46,157 bases of DNA from Anaerolineae bacterium (GCA_026991395.1 JALXBP010000107.1:1-46157), one strand, 5' to 3'. Counted from the first letter of the stretch, positions 9,381 through 18,287 are shown. Numbers and translations: made by a program. Notes: generated by a model not told the origin, from the letters alone.

Positions 9381-9995
9381 TCAGGGTTCGGCTTGCCGGA
9401 GTTCGGGGTAGGTGTAATGCGGCATCGGTCCCCAGTATTCCGGCGGCCAGTAGCAAAAGATGGCCTTGCCGATGAGTTTGTCCCGTGCCAGCAGCCCCCA
9501 GACGTGGGAATCGCTGGAATTGTTGCGGTTATCACCGAGGACGAAGTAATGATCGTCCGTTACCTTCCATTCCCCGTGATAGAGCGGCGGCCCGCTGATG
9601 TAAGGCTCGTTGATCGCGACGCCGTTGATCCAGACCCGGCCATCAGCGATCTCCACCGTATCTCCCGGCAGGCCGATGATGCGCTTGATGTAGGGAATGT
9701 CGCCTGCGGGCGGACGGAGGACGACGATGTCCCCCCGTTCCGGCGGATGCAGCCAGTAGGAGATTTTACTGGCGATGATGTACTGTCCCTCGTGCAGGCT
9801 CGGCTCCATACTTTGCCCGTGCACTTGGTAGCGCCCGCTGATGGCATTGATGACCAGGAAGAGGATAACGGCCAGAAGCAATGTTTCGAGGGTATCCTGA
9901 AGCCAGGATTTCACCCCTGCGTTCGGTGCCGGTGCTTCGGGCACCTGCGGAAGCTCCGGCGAAATTTCGACAGGTTCTTCGACTGTATCCGACAA
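9381..9995 (-). CDS. lepB: Signal peptidase I
   Basis: 204 residues. A Pro/Glu-rich cytoplasmic N-terminus of about 30 residues precedes one membrane segment (about 35-53, LLLAVILFLVINAIS) and an extracellular S26 domain. The catalytic Ser is in GQSMEPSL and the general-base Lys in YIKRIIGLPGD; box E (GDNRNNSSDSHVWG) is present. It removes signal peptides from exported proteins. The start is a TTG at 9995: an AAGGAGG lies 7 nt upstream and no in-frame ATG fits. A divergent promoter (TTGGCT, 16 nt, TATAAT) lies upstream. First gene of the lepB-deoC-gltD-like group. Confidence 0.95.
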   Translation of the reverse strand: MSDTVEEPVEISPELPQVPEAPAPNAGVKSWLQDTLETLLLAVILFLVINAISGRYQVHGQSMEPSLHEGQYIIASKISYWLHPPERGDIVVLRPPAGDIPYIKRIIGLPGDTVEIADGRVWINGVAINEPYISGPPLYHGEWKVTDDHYFVLGDNRNNSSDSHVWGLLARDKLIGKAIFCYWPPEYWGPMPHYTYPELRQAEP

Positions 9996-10048
9996 CTGCC
10001 GCCTCCTTGCGCATCTCCAAAATGACAGGGCGCACGCCCACGCGCAGG

Positions 10049-10076
10049 ATTATAGCCCATCTTCGAGACAAGCCAA
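10049..10076 (-). promoter_or_regulatory. Promoter of lepB-deoC-gltD-like operon
   Basis: On the minus strand TTGGCT (10071-10076) and a perfect TATAAT (10049-10054) are 16 nt apart, about 55 nt upstream of the lepB TTG start. Confidence 0.7.
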
Positions 10077-10127
10077 TGGCCGTGCCCTCATCCCTCCCAA
10101 GCCGCCGTGCCGAGCGGCCCTCTCCGG

Positions 10128-10155
10128 TTGTCCTTTCGCTCAATCATCCTATAAT
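10128..10155 (+). promoter_or_regulatory. Promoter of the kinase/phosphatase/FHA operon
   Basis: TTGTCC (10128-10133), 16-nt spacer, perfect TATAAT (10150-10155), about 60 nt before the GTG start of the kinase. It is the only convincing promoter seen for the seven genes up to 17030. Confidence 0.75.
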
Positions 10156-10216
10156 TCAGGTACACACCATAGCCGCACAGGAGTAGAGTGGCGATTTTTG
10201 GCGCAAGGAGCACCCG

Positions 10217-12355
10217 GTGAATCAGAAGGACGACAAAGAAGCACAAAAGCCTCTCAAGACGAGACGCATCCGCGGGCTTTCCCAGCGGCTGCACAAGCCG
10301 CTCAGCGTGGAGGCCAACCTGCCTCCCGACACCGCTCCTCCCGCTCCTGCGCCCGCACCGACACGCGCCATCTCCTCTCACGAGGGCAAGACGCAGACAG
10401 CGCCGCAGGCACAGGCGGCGCAGCCAACACCTGCGGACCAGCCTTCCCCCACGCGCCAGATCCGCCGTATGACGACGGGACAGGTTCGCGCCAAGGCGGT
10501 GGAACAACAGGCGCGACCGGCGGGCGGGCTTCTGCAGGCGGGGGTCATGCTCCAGCGGCGCTACAAAGTCCTCGGCGTCATCGGCGTTGGCGGGATGGGC
10601 GCGGTCTACAAGGCGCAGGATATGCGCTTCCCCAACGTGCAGCGCCTCTGCGCCATCAAGGAGATGATCAACACGGCCACCGACCCGCAGGTGCGCCAGA
10701 TGATCGTGCGCAACTTCGAGCGCGAAGCGAGCATCCTGGCCACGCTCAATCACCCCGCCATCCCCCAGGTGTACGACTACTTCACCGAGGGGGATCGCAG
10801 CTACCTGGTGCTGGAGTACATCGAGGGGAAAGACCTGGAGGCGTTGCTCAGCGAAACCGAGGGATTCTTCCCGGAGGTGCAGGTCATCGAATGGGCCGTC
10901 CAGGTCTGCGACGTCCTTTCGTATCTGCACAATCACAAGCCGCGCCCCATCATCTTCCGCGATCTCAAACCGTCCAACATCATGCTGGACGTCCACGACC
11001 GCATCCGCCTGATCGACTTCGGCATCGCCAAGCTCTTCCAGAGCGGGGAGAAGGGGACGATGATCGGGACGGAGGGCTACTCGCCACCCGAGCAATACCG
11101 CGGTATCGCCGAGCCGCGCGGCGACATCTACGCGCTGGGAGCGACGCTGCACCACCTGCTCAGCAAGCAGGACCCGCGCCTCGAACCGCCCTTCTCGTTC
11201 CACGAGCGCCCCATCTACAAGAGCAATCCCACCGTCTCCCGCGAGCTTCAGGAAGTCATCGACAAGGCACTCGAGTACGACATCAACAAGCGGTGGGGCT
11301 CGGCGGAGGAGTTCAAGCGGGCGCTGCTCGCCGTGCCGACGGCGCGGGGCATCAGCGGCAAGCTGCGCAGCGAAACCGCTGCCTTCGCCAAGAGCGGGCT
11401 GGTCAAGCCGCTATGGCGTTTTGCCTGCGAGGACGAGATACGCGCGGGCGTCACGGTAGCCCAGGGGCGCGTCTTCGTCCCCTCCTACGATCACAACGTC
11501 TATGCCCTCGACGCGGAAGACGGCAAGTTCATCTGGAAATATGCCGCCGAGGGGGGCATCGGGACGCAGCCTGCGGTCGCGGAAGGAGCCGTCATCTTCG
11601 GCTCGGTGGACAAGGTCGTCTATGCCGTTTCCATCGACAGCGGGCGTCTCCTCTGGACGGTGCCGACGGAGGGGCGCATCTACAGTTCCCCGCGCCTCGA
11701 ATTCGGGCATGCCTTCATCGGCTCCGATGACCGACAGCTCTACGCGATCCACATCGCTGCAGGACGCCCCTCGTGGAAGTACCAGGCCGACGGCCCGATA
11801 CGCACGCGCCCCCACATTGCCAACAACGTGATCTTTTTCGCCTGCCAGGCGGGCATCGTCTACGCCCTCAACCTCGACCGGACGATCCGCTGGCGCTTCC
11901 GCTCGCGGCGGGCGATCCTCTCCTCGCCCACCGTCGCCGAAGGGCTGCTCTACGTCGGTTCGATGGACTGGAATTTCTACGCGCTGGACGTGCGCTCCGG
12001 CTGGTCGGCGTGGAAGGTGCGCACAGGGGGGGCGATCGTCTCCTCCCCGGCCGCCGGACTGGGGATGGTCTTCTTCGGCTCGGCGGATGGCTTTATCTAC
12101 GCCGTCGATGCACGCGAAGGGCGCGTCGTCTGGAAATATGAGGTCGGTGAGCAGGTTACCGGTTCTCCCCTCCTCTACCGCGACAGCCTTTACATTGGCG
12201 CGGTTAACGGTATCCTCTATCATCTCGATGCCCGTAACGGCACACTCCGCTGGCACTACGAGACCGATGGAGCCATCACCGGCACGCCGGTCATCGCCAA
12301 CGACGTGCTCTACTTCGGCTCGCTTGACCATTACGTGTACGCGATCCCCGTGTAG
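10217..12355 (+). CDS. Ser/Thr protein kinase fused to a PQQ-type beta-propeller
   Basis: 712 residues from GTG 10217, with AAGGAG 6 nt upstream. Residues 1-105 are Pro/Ala/Thr-rich and probably disordered. Residues about 115-375 are a Hanks-type kinase: glycine loop IGVGGMGAVYKA, catalytic Lys148 in CAIKEM, FRDLKPSN with Asp249 (Phe instead of the usual His of HRD), DFG at 267-269, and an activation segment ending EGYSPPEQY. From about 395 to the end run repeated PQQ-like blades (YALDAEDGKFIWKY, YAVSIDSGRLLWT, YAVDAREGRVVWKYEV). No transmembrane helix is visible, so the propeller is cytoplasmic and may bind protein or ligand rather than periplasmic PQQ. Followed after 10 nt by the PP2C phosphatase, a likely counter-enzyme. 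Confidence 0.93.
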   Translation: MNQKDDKEAQKPLKTRRIRGLSQRLHKPLSVEANLPPDTAPPAPAPAPTRAISSHEGKTQTAPQAQAAQPTPADQPSPTRQIRRMTTGQVRAKAVEQQARPAGGLLQAGVMLQRRYKVLGVIGVGGMGAVYKAQDMRFPNVQRLCAIKEMINTATDPQVRQMIVRNFEREASILATLNHPAIPQVYDYFTEGDRSYLVLEYIEGKDLEALLSETEGFFPEVQVIEWAVQVCDVLSYLHNHKPRPIIFRDLKPSNIMLDVHDRIRLIDFGIAKLFQSGEKGTMIGTEGYSPPEQYRGIAEPRGDIYALGATLHHLLSKQDPRLEPPFSFHERPIYKSNPTVSRELQEVIDKALEYDINKRWGSAEEFKRALLAVPTARGISGKLRSETAAFAKSGLVKPLWRFACEDEIRAGVTVAQGRVFVPSYDHNVYALDAEDGKFIWKYAAEGGIGTQPAVAEGAVIFGSVDKVVYAVSIDSGRLLWTVPTEGRIYSSPRLEFGHAFIGSDDRQLYAIHIAAGRPSWKYQADGPIRTRPHIANNVIFFACQAGIVYALNLDRTIRWRFRSRRAILSSPTVAEGLLYVGSMDWNFYALDVRSGWSAWKVRTGGAIVSSPAAGLGMVFFGSADGFIYAVDAREGRVVWKYEVGEQVTGSPLLYRDSLYIGAVNGILYHLDARNGTLRWHYETDGAITGTPVIANDVLYFGSLDHYVYAIPV

Positions 12356-12365
12356 GGAGGACGAT

Positions 12366-13376
12366 ATGTTCGAGAGCGTGAAACAATGGTGGAAACGACT
12401 TTTCACCTCGGCCCCGGTGGATGAGGGGGAGATCGGCGCGGAGGAAGCAGAAGATACCGCAGAAAAGACCTTACAGACTACGACGGAGGCCGTCGAAGCG
12501 GCCAGGGATGCCTTGCACGACACCATTCCCCTGCCCGTGCGCAGCGAACGGCTTGCTTCGCAAGAGGAGCGCTGGCGGATGCTCACCTCCGGTGCCCTCT
12601 GGGCCGGCTGGCGCAGCGATGTCGGGCAGGTGCGTCAGCACAACGAGGATGGCCTCTTCGTTTTCATCGCGGAACAGGAAAGCGACCATCCCCTCATCCC
12701 CTTCGGCCTCTTCATCCTCGCCGACGGGATGGGCGGCCATCAGGCCGGCGAAGTCGCCAGCGCCGTCGCCACGCGCGTTACGGCGGGGTATTTGCTGGAC
12801 AAAATCTACCTCCCTATCCTGCTGGGGCATGACCGCAGCGGCGGCCAGGCCTCGCTTACGGAAGTGATGCAGCAGGCCATTTCCACGGCCAACACCGAGG
12901 TCGGCACCATCGCACCGGGGAGCGGCACGACGCTGACCTGTGCGATGATCGTCGGAGAGCGGCTGATCATCGGGCACGTGGGCGACAGCCGCGCCTATCT
13001 GCGGCGCACCTCCGAAGCGGACAAACCAATCACGCTGCTGACGAGGGACCATTCCCTTGTGCACAAGCTCGTCGAGATCGGGCAACTGACGCCGGAAGAG
13101 GCCGCCGTCCATCCGCAACGCAACATGCTCTACCGCGCCGTGGGGCAAGGCGATACACTCGACGTCGATGTGATGAGCTACCCCCTCCGCTCCGGCGATC
13201 AGATTCTGCTGTGCAGCGACGGACTGTGGGGCGAGGTGTCGGAACCGGACATCTGGCAGATCATCGAGCACGCCTCCACGCCTTCGGAAGCCTGCCTCCG
13301 CCTGACCGAAGCGGCCAACATGGCGGGAGGCAACGACAACATCACTGTCATCCTCGTGGAATTTCATCCCCAGTGA
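12366..13376 (+). CDS. PP2C-family Ser/Thr protein phosphatase
   Basis: 336 residues from ATG 12366 (AGGAGG just upstream). Residues 1-80 are a charged, Glu/Ala-rich segment without recognised domain. The PPM/PP2C domain spans about 80-334: VRQHNEDGLF, LADGMGGHQAGEVAS, GDSRAYL, the DHSLV motif, SDGLWGEV and GGNDNITVILVE. The metal-binding acidic residues of motifs 1, 2, 8 and 11 are all present. It should dephosphorylate Ser/Thr phosphoproteins, most simply targets of the adjacent kinase. No membrane segment. Located 10 nt after the kinase and 12 nt before the J/VWA gene. Confidence 0.93.
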   Translation: MFESVKQWWKRLFTSAPVDEGEIGAEEAEDTAEKTLQTTTEAVEAARDALHDTIPLPVRSERLASQEERWRMLTSGALWAGWRSDVGQVRQHNEDGLFVFIAEQESDHPLIPFGLFILADGMGGHQAGEVASAVATRVTAGYLLDKIYLPILLGHDRSGGQASLTEVMQQAISTANTEVGTIAPGSGTTLTCAMIVGERLIIGHVGDSRAYLRRTSEADKPITLLTRDHSLVHKLVEIGQLTPEEAAVHPQRNMLYRAVGQGDTLDVDVMSYPLRSGDQILLCSDGLWGEVSEPDIWQIIEHASTPSEACLRLTEAANMAGGNDNITVILVEFHPQ

Positions 13377-13388
13377 GAGAAGGGGCCT

Positions 13389-14876
13389 ATGCGAGCGACG
13401 ATCGATCCCCAGAAAGATTACTACCAGGTGCTCGGCGTAACGCAGGACGCCAGCATCGAGGAGATCAAAGCCGCCTTTCGGGCGCTTGCCCGGCGCTACC
13501 ATCCCGACAGTGCCACCGGTGATGCGGAACAGTTCCGTCTGGTGCAGGAAGCCTACGACGTCCTCCGCGATCCGGCGCAGCGCCTGGCCTACGATCGCCA
13601 GCGGGCCTCGCTCGGCCTAAGCTCGGATGCCCCGCTCCAGATCAAGAGCTGGGTCAGTGCATCCGTCCTGCCCGCGCTCGAGAGCGAACAGTTGCTCTAC
13701 GTGATGGCGGAAATCAGCCCAAAATCCGCGCAGGGGACGGGCGAACAACCGCTGAACCTGGCGCTGGTCATCGACCGCAGCACCTCGATGCGCGGCACGC
13801 GGATGGAAAATGTCAAGCTCGCCATTCACGAGTTCATCGATGCCCTCAAGCCGGAGGACAGACTGGCGGTGATCGCCTTCAGCGACCGCGCCGAGGTCAT
13901 CGTTCCCTCCGTGCGGGGGACGGAGAAGCGGCGGCTGCACGCCGCCATCAGCCGCCTGGTGCCCAGCGGGGGAACGGAAATCTACCAAGGGCTGATGACG
14001 GCTCTGGAGGAGGTGCGCCGCTACGTCGGGGGGCGCTACGTCAGCCACGTCATCCTGATGACCGACGGGCGCACATACGGCGACGAGGAACTGTCCCTCA
14101 TCGAAGCCAAACGGGCCGCCGCGCAGGGGATCGGCATCTCCGCCCTGGGCATCGGCGAGGACTGGAACGACCTCTTCCTCGACGCGCTGGCCCAGGCAGG
14201 CCATGGCCTCTCCCAGTACATCAGCGCTCCTTCGCAGCTTCAGCGCCTGCTCCAGCAGCACCTGCGCGGGCTCAGTTCCGTCATCGCCCGTAATCTCGAT
14301 CTCTTCGTCAAACCGGCGGAGGGGATGGTATTGCGCTCCATCTACCGCGTGCGCCCGCATATCGGCCCGCTGCCCCTCCCCGAGGGCGGAGCCATCGCTC
14401 TGGGCCATCTGAGCGATGAGTCCATTGGCGTCCTGCTGGAGCTGGTCGTCCAACCGGAGCCGCCTTTGGGCGAACATCGCATCCTGCGCTTCGAAGTCGA
14501 AGCCCTCTGCGGGAACGATCTCAAGCGCACCCGCCTCCGCCACGACGTCAAGGTAACCTTCACCACCGGCGAGGTTCCCCCGCAGGAAGTCCCGGCCCGC
14601 CTGCTCAACACCCTGGCGCGGTGGAGCGTCTATCGTTTGCAAGAAAAGGCGTGGCGTTTTCTGGAAAAGGGGGACACGCGCGAGGCTACGACGCTGTTGC
14701 AATCGGCGGCCACACGCCTTTTCGATATGGGGCAGCGCGAGTTGGCACGGGTAGCGATGCTGGAGGCCGACCGCATCGACCAACAGGGGGCCCCTTCCTC
14801 GCGCGGACGCAAGCAGTTACGCTATGGCACACGCAGTCTGGCCATTTCCCCTGCGGATGACAAGCTCCGTTCATAG
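13389..14876 (+). CDS. J-domain/VWA fusion protein
   Basis: 495 residues. Residues 10-70 form a J domain with the essential HPD at 38-40 (RYHPDSATGD) and the helix IV-like DPAQRLAYDRQ. After a short linker, residues about 122-300 form a von Willebrand A domain with a complete MIDAS start (Asp129-x-Ser131-x-Ser133 in LVIDRSTSMRG) and the second strand motif LMTDGRTYGDE. The C-terminal 190 residues are beta-rich then helical and not recognised. J domains stimulate Hsp70 ATPase, and VWA domains make metal-dependent protein contacts. The fusion suggests a scaffold that recruits DnaK to a signalling complex (inference). No DnaJ zinc-finger or C-terminal domains are present, so it is not a canonical DnaJ. 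SD AGAAGGGG precedes ATG 13389. Confidence 0.88.
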   Translation: MRATIDPQKDYYQVLGVTQDASIEEIKAAFRALARRYHPDSATGDAEQFRLVQEAYDVLRDPAQRLAYDRQRASLGLSSDAPLQIKSWVSASVLPALESEQLLYVMAEISPKSAQGTGEQPLNLALVIDRSTSMRGTRMENVKLAIHEFIDALKPEDRLAVIAFSDRAEVIVPSVRGTEKRRLHAAISRLVPSGGTEIYQGLMTALEEVRRYVGGRYVSHVILMTDGRTYGDEELSLIEAKRAAAQGIGISALGIGEDWNDLFLDALAQAGHGLSQYISAPSQLQRLLQQHLRGLSSVIARNLDLFVKPAEGMVLRSIYRVRPHIGPLPLPEGGAIALGHLSDESIGVLLELVVQPEPPLGEHRILRFEVEALCGNDLKRTRLRHDVKVTFTTGEVPPQEVPARLLNTLARWSVYRLQEKAWRFLEKGDTREATTLLQSAATRLFDMGQRELARVAMLEADRIDQQGAPSSRGRKQLRYGTRSLAISPADDKLRS

Positions 14877-14924
14877 CCGCCGCGCAGGGATTATCCCACA
14901 GGATGGTTAGCTGAAGGAGGGAGT

Positions 14925-15467
14925 ATGAGTGACGAAAGCAAGGGCACAGCGATCATCTGCCCGGCTTGTGGAGCGGAGAATCTGCCGGGGACGCTCTTCT
15001 GCACCGAATGCGGCATCTACCTGCCGTCGGGCGGCCCCCTGCGCACCGAACCGCTTCCCGACGAACAAGAGGGGGCAACCTCGCGCCGATGGGTGCAGGA
15101 ATCGACGCTCGGCGTCAATCAACTCGTCGGCATTACGATCGAGGTTCTGGAGAGCGGGCGACGGGTTCCGCTTGCCCTGGAGGAGGGGAAAGAGATCTTC
15201 ATCGGACGCCTCGACGCCGTCCACGGCATCTTCCCGGAACTCGACCTGACCAACGACGGCGGCCTGGGGCACGGCGTTTCGCGCCGCCATGCCCGCATCC
15301 ACACCAAAAACGGCGTCTGCTTCCTGGAAGATATGGACAGTACCAACGGCACCTACCTCGAAGACGAACGGCTGACGCCATACCTCCCCTACGAACTGCA
15401 CGACGGCGACATCATCACCCTGGGGACGATGCGCCTGCGCGTGCGCCTGCACAAACGGGCGGCGTAA
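14925..15467 (+). CDS. Zinc-ribbon and FHA-domain protein
   Basis: 180 residues. The N-terminus has a double CxxC zinc ribbon (Cys12, 15, 26, 29: CPAC...CTEC). Residues about 75-165 form an FHA domain with GVSRRHARIH and MDSTNGTYLEDERL, which contain the conserved Ser-Arg, His and Asn residues that bind phosphothreonine. It is the likely reader of phosphorylation by the upstream kinase. AAGGAGGG precedes ATG 14925. It lies 48 nt after the J/VWA gene. Confidence 0.92.
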   Translation: MSDESKGTAIICPACGAENLPGTLFCTECGIYLPSGGPLRTEPLPDEQEGATSRRWVQESTLGVNQLVGITIEVLESGRRVPLALEEGKEIFIGRLDAVHGIFPELDLTNDGGLGHGVSRRHARIHTKNGVCFLEDMDSTNGTYLEDERLTPYLPYELHDGDIITLGTMRLRVRLHKRAA

Positions 15468-15527
15468 CCTCCTTTCGGCGCAGAGGGGAGAGCAACAGGC
15501 AGACCAGGACAATCAGGAGGAAGAGCT

Positions 15528-15770
15528 ATGCCCTACACGATTCTTGTCCACGTGCTCAACGAGGATGCCGTCGTCGGCGAAGTGGACGAGCTACCCGACC
15601 CGCACTCCCAGTTCATCGTCCTCAACAGCCCCCGCCTCCGCGATGGCCGCGACGTAACCTACTTCCTGCCGGAGACGACGACGGCCATCTATCCCTGGCA
15701 CCGCATTCACAGCATCGAGATTCTGCCGCAGGAGGGAGAGGAATCCATTGTTACCTTCATCCGTGAGTAG
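15528..15770 (+). CDS. Small unknown protein of the signalling operon
   Basis: 80 residues, no family recognised. It is rich in beta-strand-like segments ([40 protein letters not shown]), acidic, without cysteine and without signal peptide or membrane segment. A good SD (AGGAGG, 8 nt before ATG 15528) and tight packing support translation. Its 3' end overlaps the response regulator start by 23 nt, so translational coupling is likely. Possibly a small adaptor; no function is claimed. Confidence 0.75.
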   Translation: MPYTILVHVLNEDAVVGEVDELPDPHSQFIVLNSPRLRDGRDVTYFLPETTTAIYPWHRIHSIEILPQEGEESIVTFIRE

Positions 15771-16515
15771 AGGCAGCGAGGCGAAGAGCCATCCCCTCAT
15801 CCTCGTGGTCGATGACGAGGCGCGGATCATCCGTTTCGTGCGCATCAATCTGGAGATGGAAGGGTTCCGCGTCATCGAAGCGCACAACGGCCTGGAGGCC
15901 GTCGAGATGGTGCGCAAGGCGATGCCCGACCTCGTCATCCTCGACGTGCTGATGCCGGAGATGGACGGCTTCGAGACGCTGGAGATGATCCGCGAATTCT
16001 CCGATGTGCCCGTCATCATGCTCACCGTGCGCAACAGCGAAGAGGACAAAGTGCGCGGGCTTGACGCCGGGGCCGACGACTACATCACCAAACCCTTCAG
16101 CCCGCGCGAACTGGTGAGCCGCGTGCGGGCCGTCCTGCGGCGGCACCGAACTTTGCCCTCGCCGGACGAGGCCATCCTCAAGATCGACGATCATCTCAGC
16201 GTCGATTTCAACTCCGGCGAGGTCATCGTCGATGGTGAACGCATCAAGCTGCGCCCCACGGAATTCCGCATCCTCCGCACGCTGATCGAAAACGCCGGGT
16301 GGACGATGCCCTACAGCACGCTCCTGACCAAAGTCTGGGGGTATGAGTACAAGGACGAACTCCCTTACCTGCGTACCTACATCAACTACCTGCGGCGCAA
16401 GATCGAACCCGACCCCTCCAATCCGCGCTACATCTTCAACGAGCGGGGATTGGGTTACCGCTTTGTCGATTTCCGCAAATCCGCCCGTACCTCGGCCAAG
16501 GAAGAGGAGCTATGA
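15748..16515 (+). CDS. OmpR/PhoB-type response regulator without adjacent histidine kinase
   Basis: 255 residues from TTG 15748; GGAGGGAGAGG lies 6-7 nt upstream, while the alternative GTG 15763 has no SD at proper distance. The receiver domain (about 17-130) has the acidic pair VVDDE, phospho-acceptor Asp66 in LVILDVLMP and the Lys in YITKPF. The winged-helix domain (about 150-240) ends with [20 protein letters not shown] and GLGYRF, typical for OmpR-type DNA binding. No histidine kinase is in the window. The gene overlaps the 80-aa gene upstream and shares ATGA with the GTPase downstream. It is the presumptive transcriptional output of the operon (inference). Confidence 0.92.
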   Translation: MLPSSVSRGSEAKSHPLILVVDDEARIIRFVRINLEMEGFRVIEAHNGLEAVEMVRKAMPDLVILDVLMPEMDGFETLEMIREFSDVPVIMLTVRNSEEDKVRGLDAGADDYITKPFSPRELVSRVRAVLRRHRTLPSPDEAILKIDDHLSVDFNSGEVIVDGERIKLRPTEFRILRTLIENAGWTMPYSTLLTKVWGYEYKDELPYLRTYINYLRRKIEPDPSNPRYIFNERGLGYRFVDFRKSARTSAKEEEL

Positions 16516-17030
16516 AGCGCTACAAAGTCGTCATTCTCGGACCCTTCAATGCCGGCAAGACGGCCTTCGTGCGCACGGCCAGCGATATGGAGGTTCTCAC
16601 CACGGAGCGGCGGAACTCGGACCTCGAGGCCGCCCGCATCAAGGCGGAGACAACGGTGGCGCTGGACTACGGGCAGGTGCGCCTGAGCGATCGCCTCCTC
16701 CACCTCTACGGCACCCCCGGCCAGGAGCGCTTCGACTTCATGCGCACCATCGTGGGGCGCAACGCCGACGTCCTCCTCCTGCTGGTCGATAGCACCGATC
16801 GCGGCAGCCTGATGGAAGCGATGCAGATTCTCCGCGCGGCCAGGCGGACGTGGCGAAATGTCCCCTACCTCGTCGTCGCCAACAAGCAGGACGGGAGGCG
16901 TACCCTCTCCACGGAGACGATCGCCCGCCTTCTCAAGCTCCCGCGGACGGCCCACGTCGTCCCCTGCATCGCCCGAGATCGAGAGAGCGTCCTCGGCGTC
17001 CTGCAGAAGGCCATCGAGACCATCGAATAG
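16512..17030 (+). CDS. Small Ras-like GTPase (MglA/COG2229-like)
   Basis: 172 residues, a single G domain: P-loop GPFNAGKT (10-17), Thr47/Thr48 in a probable switch I, G3 as GTPGQE (67-72) and NKQD (124-127) for guanine specificity. Bacterial small GTPases of this type act as switches, for example in polarity and motility with roadblock partners. No roadblock or GAP gene is next to it. The ATGA overlap with the response regulator gene (16512-16515) shows translational coupling. It is the last gene of the signalling operon; the next gene is convergent. Confidence 0.9.
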   Translation: MKRYKVVILGPFNAGKTAFVRTASDMEVLTTERRNSDLEAARIKAETTVALDYGQVRLSDRLLHLYGTPGQERFDFMRTIVGRNADVLLLLVDSTDRGSLMEAMQILRAARRTWRNVPYLVVANKQDGRRTLSTETIARLLKLPRTAHVVPCIARDRESVLGVLQKAIETIE

Positions 17031-17044
17031 CGCCGCCTGCCCCG

Positions 17045-18226
17045 CTAAGGCACGCGCTCCCCGGCGAGATGCGAAGCCGCCCACGCGGCGAGCGCCGTCG
17101 TCAGCGGCACGGCCAAGATCAAGCCGCTGCTGCCGACCAGCGTGCGCACCAACTCCTCGGCGATCAACTCCCGGTTGAGCGTCAGATACCACGGCTCGGT
17201 GTAGAGGTAGAAGAGAATGAGCAGCGGCAGAGCCGCGCTGGCGTAGGCCAGCACCAGCGTGTTGACCATCGAGGCCAGGTGCGCGTTGCCCATCTTCATC
17301 CCGCGCCGGTAAAGCTCCCGCGCCGAAAGCGTCGGATCGACGGCGGCCAACTCGAACGTCCCCACCGCCTGAGCCAACACCACATCATCCAGCACCCCCG
17401 CCGCCCCGATGATCACACCGGCCAGGAAGAGGCCGCGCATATCCAGACGCACCCCCGTCGCCTGCAGGTACATCGTCTCCTCCGAGCCGAAGCCGGTCAG
17501 ATGCGCCAGGTAAGTCCAGCCCAACGCCAGCAGACCGGTGAGGAAGAGGCTGCCCGCCATCCCCAACAGCGCCGTGTGCGTTACCGGATGCCATCCCTGA
17601 ATGACGTAGAGCGTGATGGCCAGGAGCGCGGCGGCCCCGATGACAGCCACGAGGACGGGATCGCGGTCGCCGAGAATCTGCGGCAGGATGAAGCCGCCGA
17701 TCACGACGAGGCTCAGCAAAAGCCCCAGCAAGGCGCTCACGCCCTGCCGCCCGCCCACGGCGACCGTCAGGATCACGAAGAAGAGCAGCAGAAGCCCCAG
17801 CGGCTCGAGCCGCATACGGTCAGCGACGGCAAAGTGCACCGTCCCGTCGGGGCGCGTGGCCGCCATCAGGACGAGCTTGTCGCCGACGCGGAAACGGACA
17901 TCGCGCAGAGCCGGGCCAAGGCCGTTGTAATCCACCGTAACCTCGCGGCCCGCGTAGGCCCCGGACGAGAGAATGCGCAACCGCAATCGCTGGGAGATGG
18001 CGACCATCCCGTTCTCGTCCCTCTCGACCGCCTCCTCCTCCACCTCCAGCACCTGGGCGCGGACCGTCGTCTCGGACGAGGCATCGGTCGCCTGATAGTG
18101 CAGAGGCGGACGGGTCGCGTAGAGGACCCCCATCGCTGCCACGAGCAGGATGATCACCAGCACGGCCAACCCTTCAAGCGTGTAACGGGCGGTCTGAGGC
18201 GCTCGAAGCTGCCGTTGACTATTCAC
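17045..18226 (-). CDS. YibE/F-like multi-pass membrane protein
   Basis: 393 residues from GTG 18226 (AGGAGG 7 nt upstream). The reading frame stays open further upstream, but it runs through the promoter region and has no SD there. One N-terminal membrane segment (about 16-36) is followed by a 110-residue extracytoplasmic stretch (VRAQVLEVEEEAVERDENG) and then about six to seven hydrophobic helices (for example LLLLFFVILTVAVGG and LAITLYVIQG). It matches my memory of the YibE/F-like family, whose function is not established; a transport role is often suggested. Convergent with the GTPase gene, 14 nt between stops. Confidence 0.75.
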   Translation of the reverse strand: MNSQRQLRAPQTARYTLEGLAVLVIILLVAAMGVLYATRPPLHYQATDASSETTVRAQVLEVEEEAVERDENGMVAISQRLRLRILSSGAYAGREVTVDYNGLGPALRDVRFRVGDKLVLMAATRPDGTVHFAVADRMRLEPLGLLLLFFVILTVAVGGRQGVSALLGLLLSLVVIGGFILPQILGDRDPVLVAVIGAAALLAITLYVIQGWHPVTHTALLGMAGSLFLTGLLALGWTYLAHLTGFGSEETMYLQATGVRLDMRGLFLAGVIIGAAGVLDDVVLAQAVGTFELAAVDPTLSARELYRRGMKMGNAHLASMVNTLVLAYASAALPLLILFYLYTEPWYLTLNRELIAEELVRTLVGSSGLILAVPLTTALAAWAASHLAGERVP

Positions 18227-18259
18227 CGTATCGCCTCCTTTGCCCCCGAAGTCAGGGGG

Positions 18260-18287
18260 ATTATAGCGCAAAGAGCGCCTCTCCCAA
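18260..18287 (-). promoter_or_regulatory. Promoter of the YibE/F-like gene
   Basis: Minus-strand TTGGGA (18282-18287), 16-nt spacer, perfect TATAAT (18260-18265), about 34 nt upstream of the GTG start. Confidence 0.65.
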
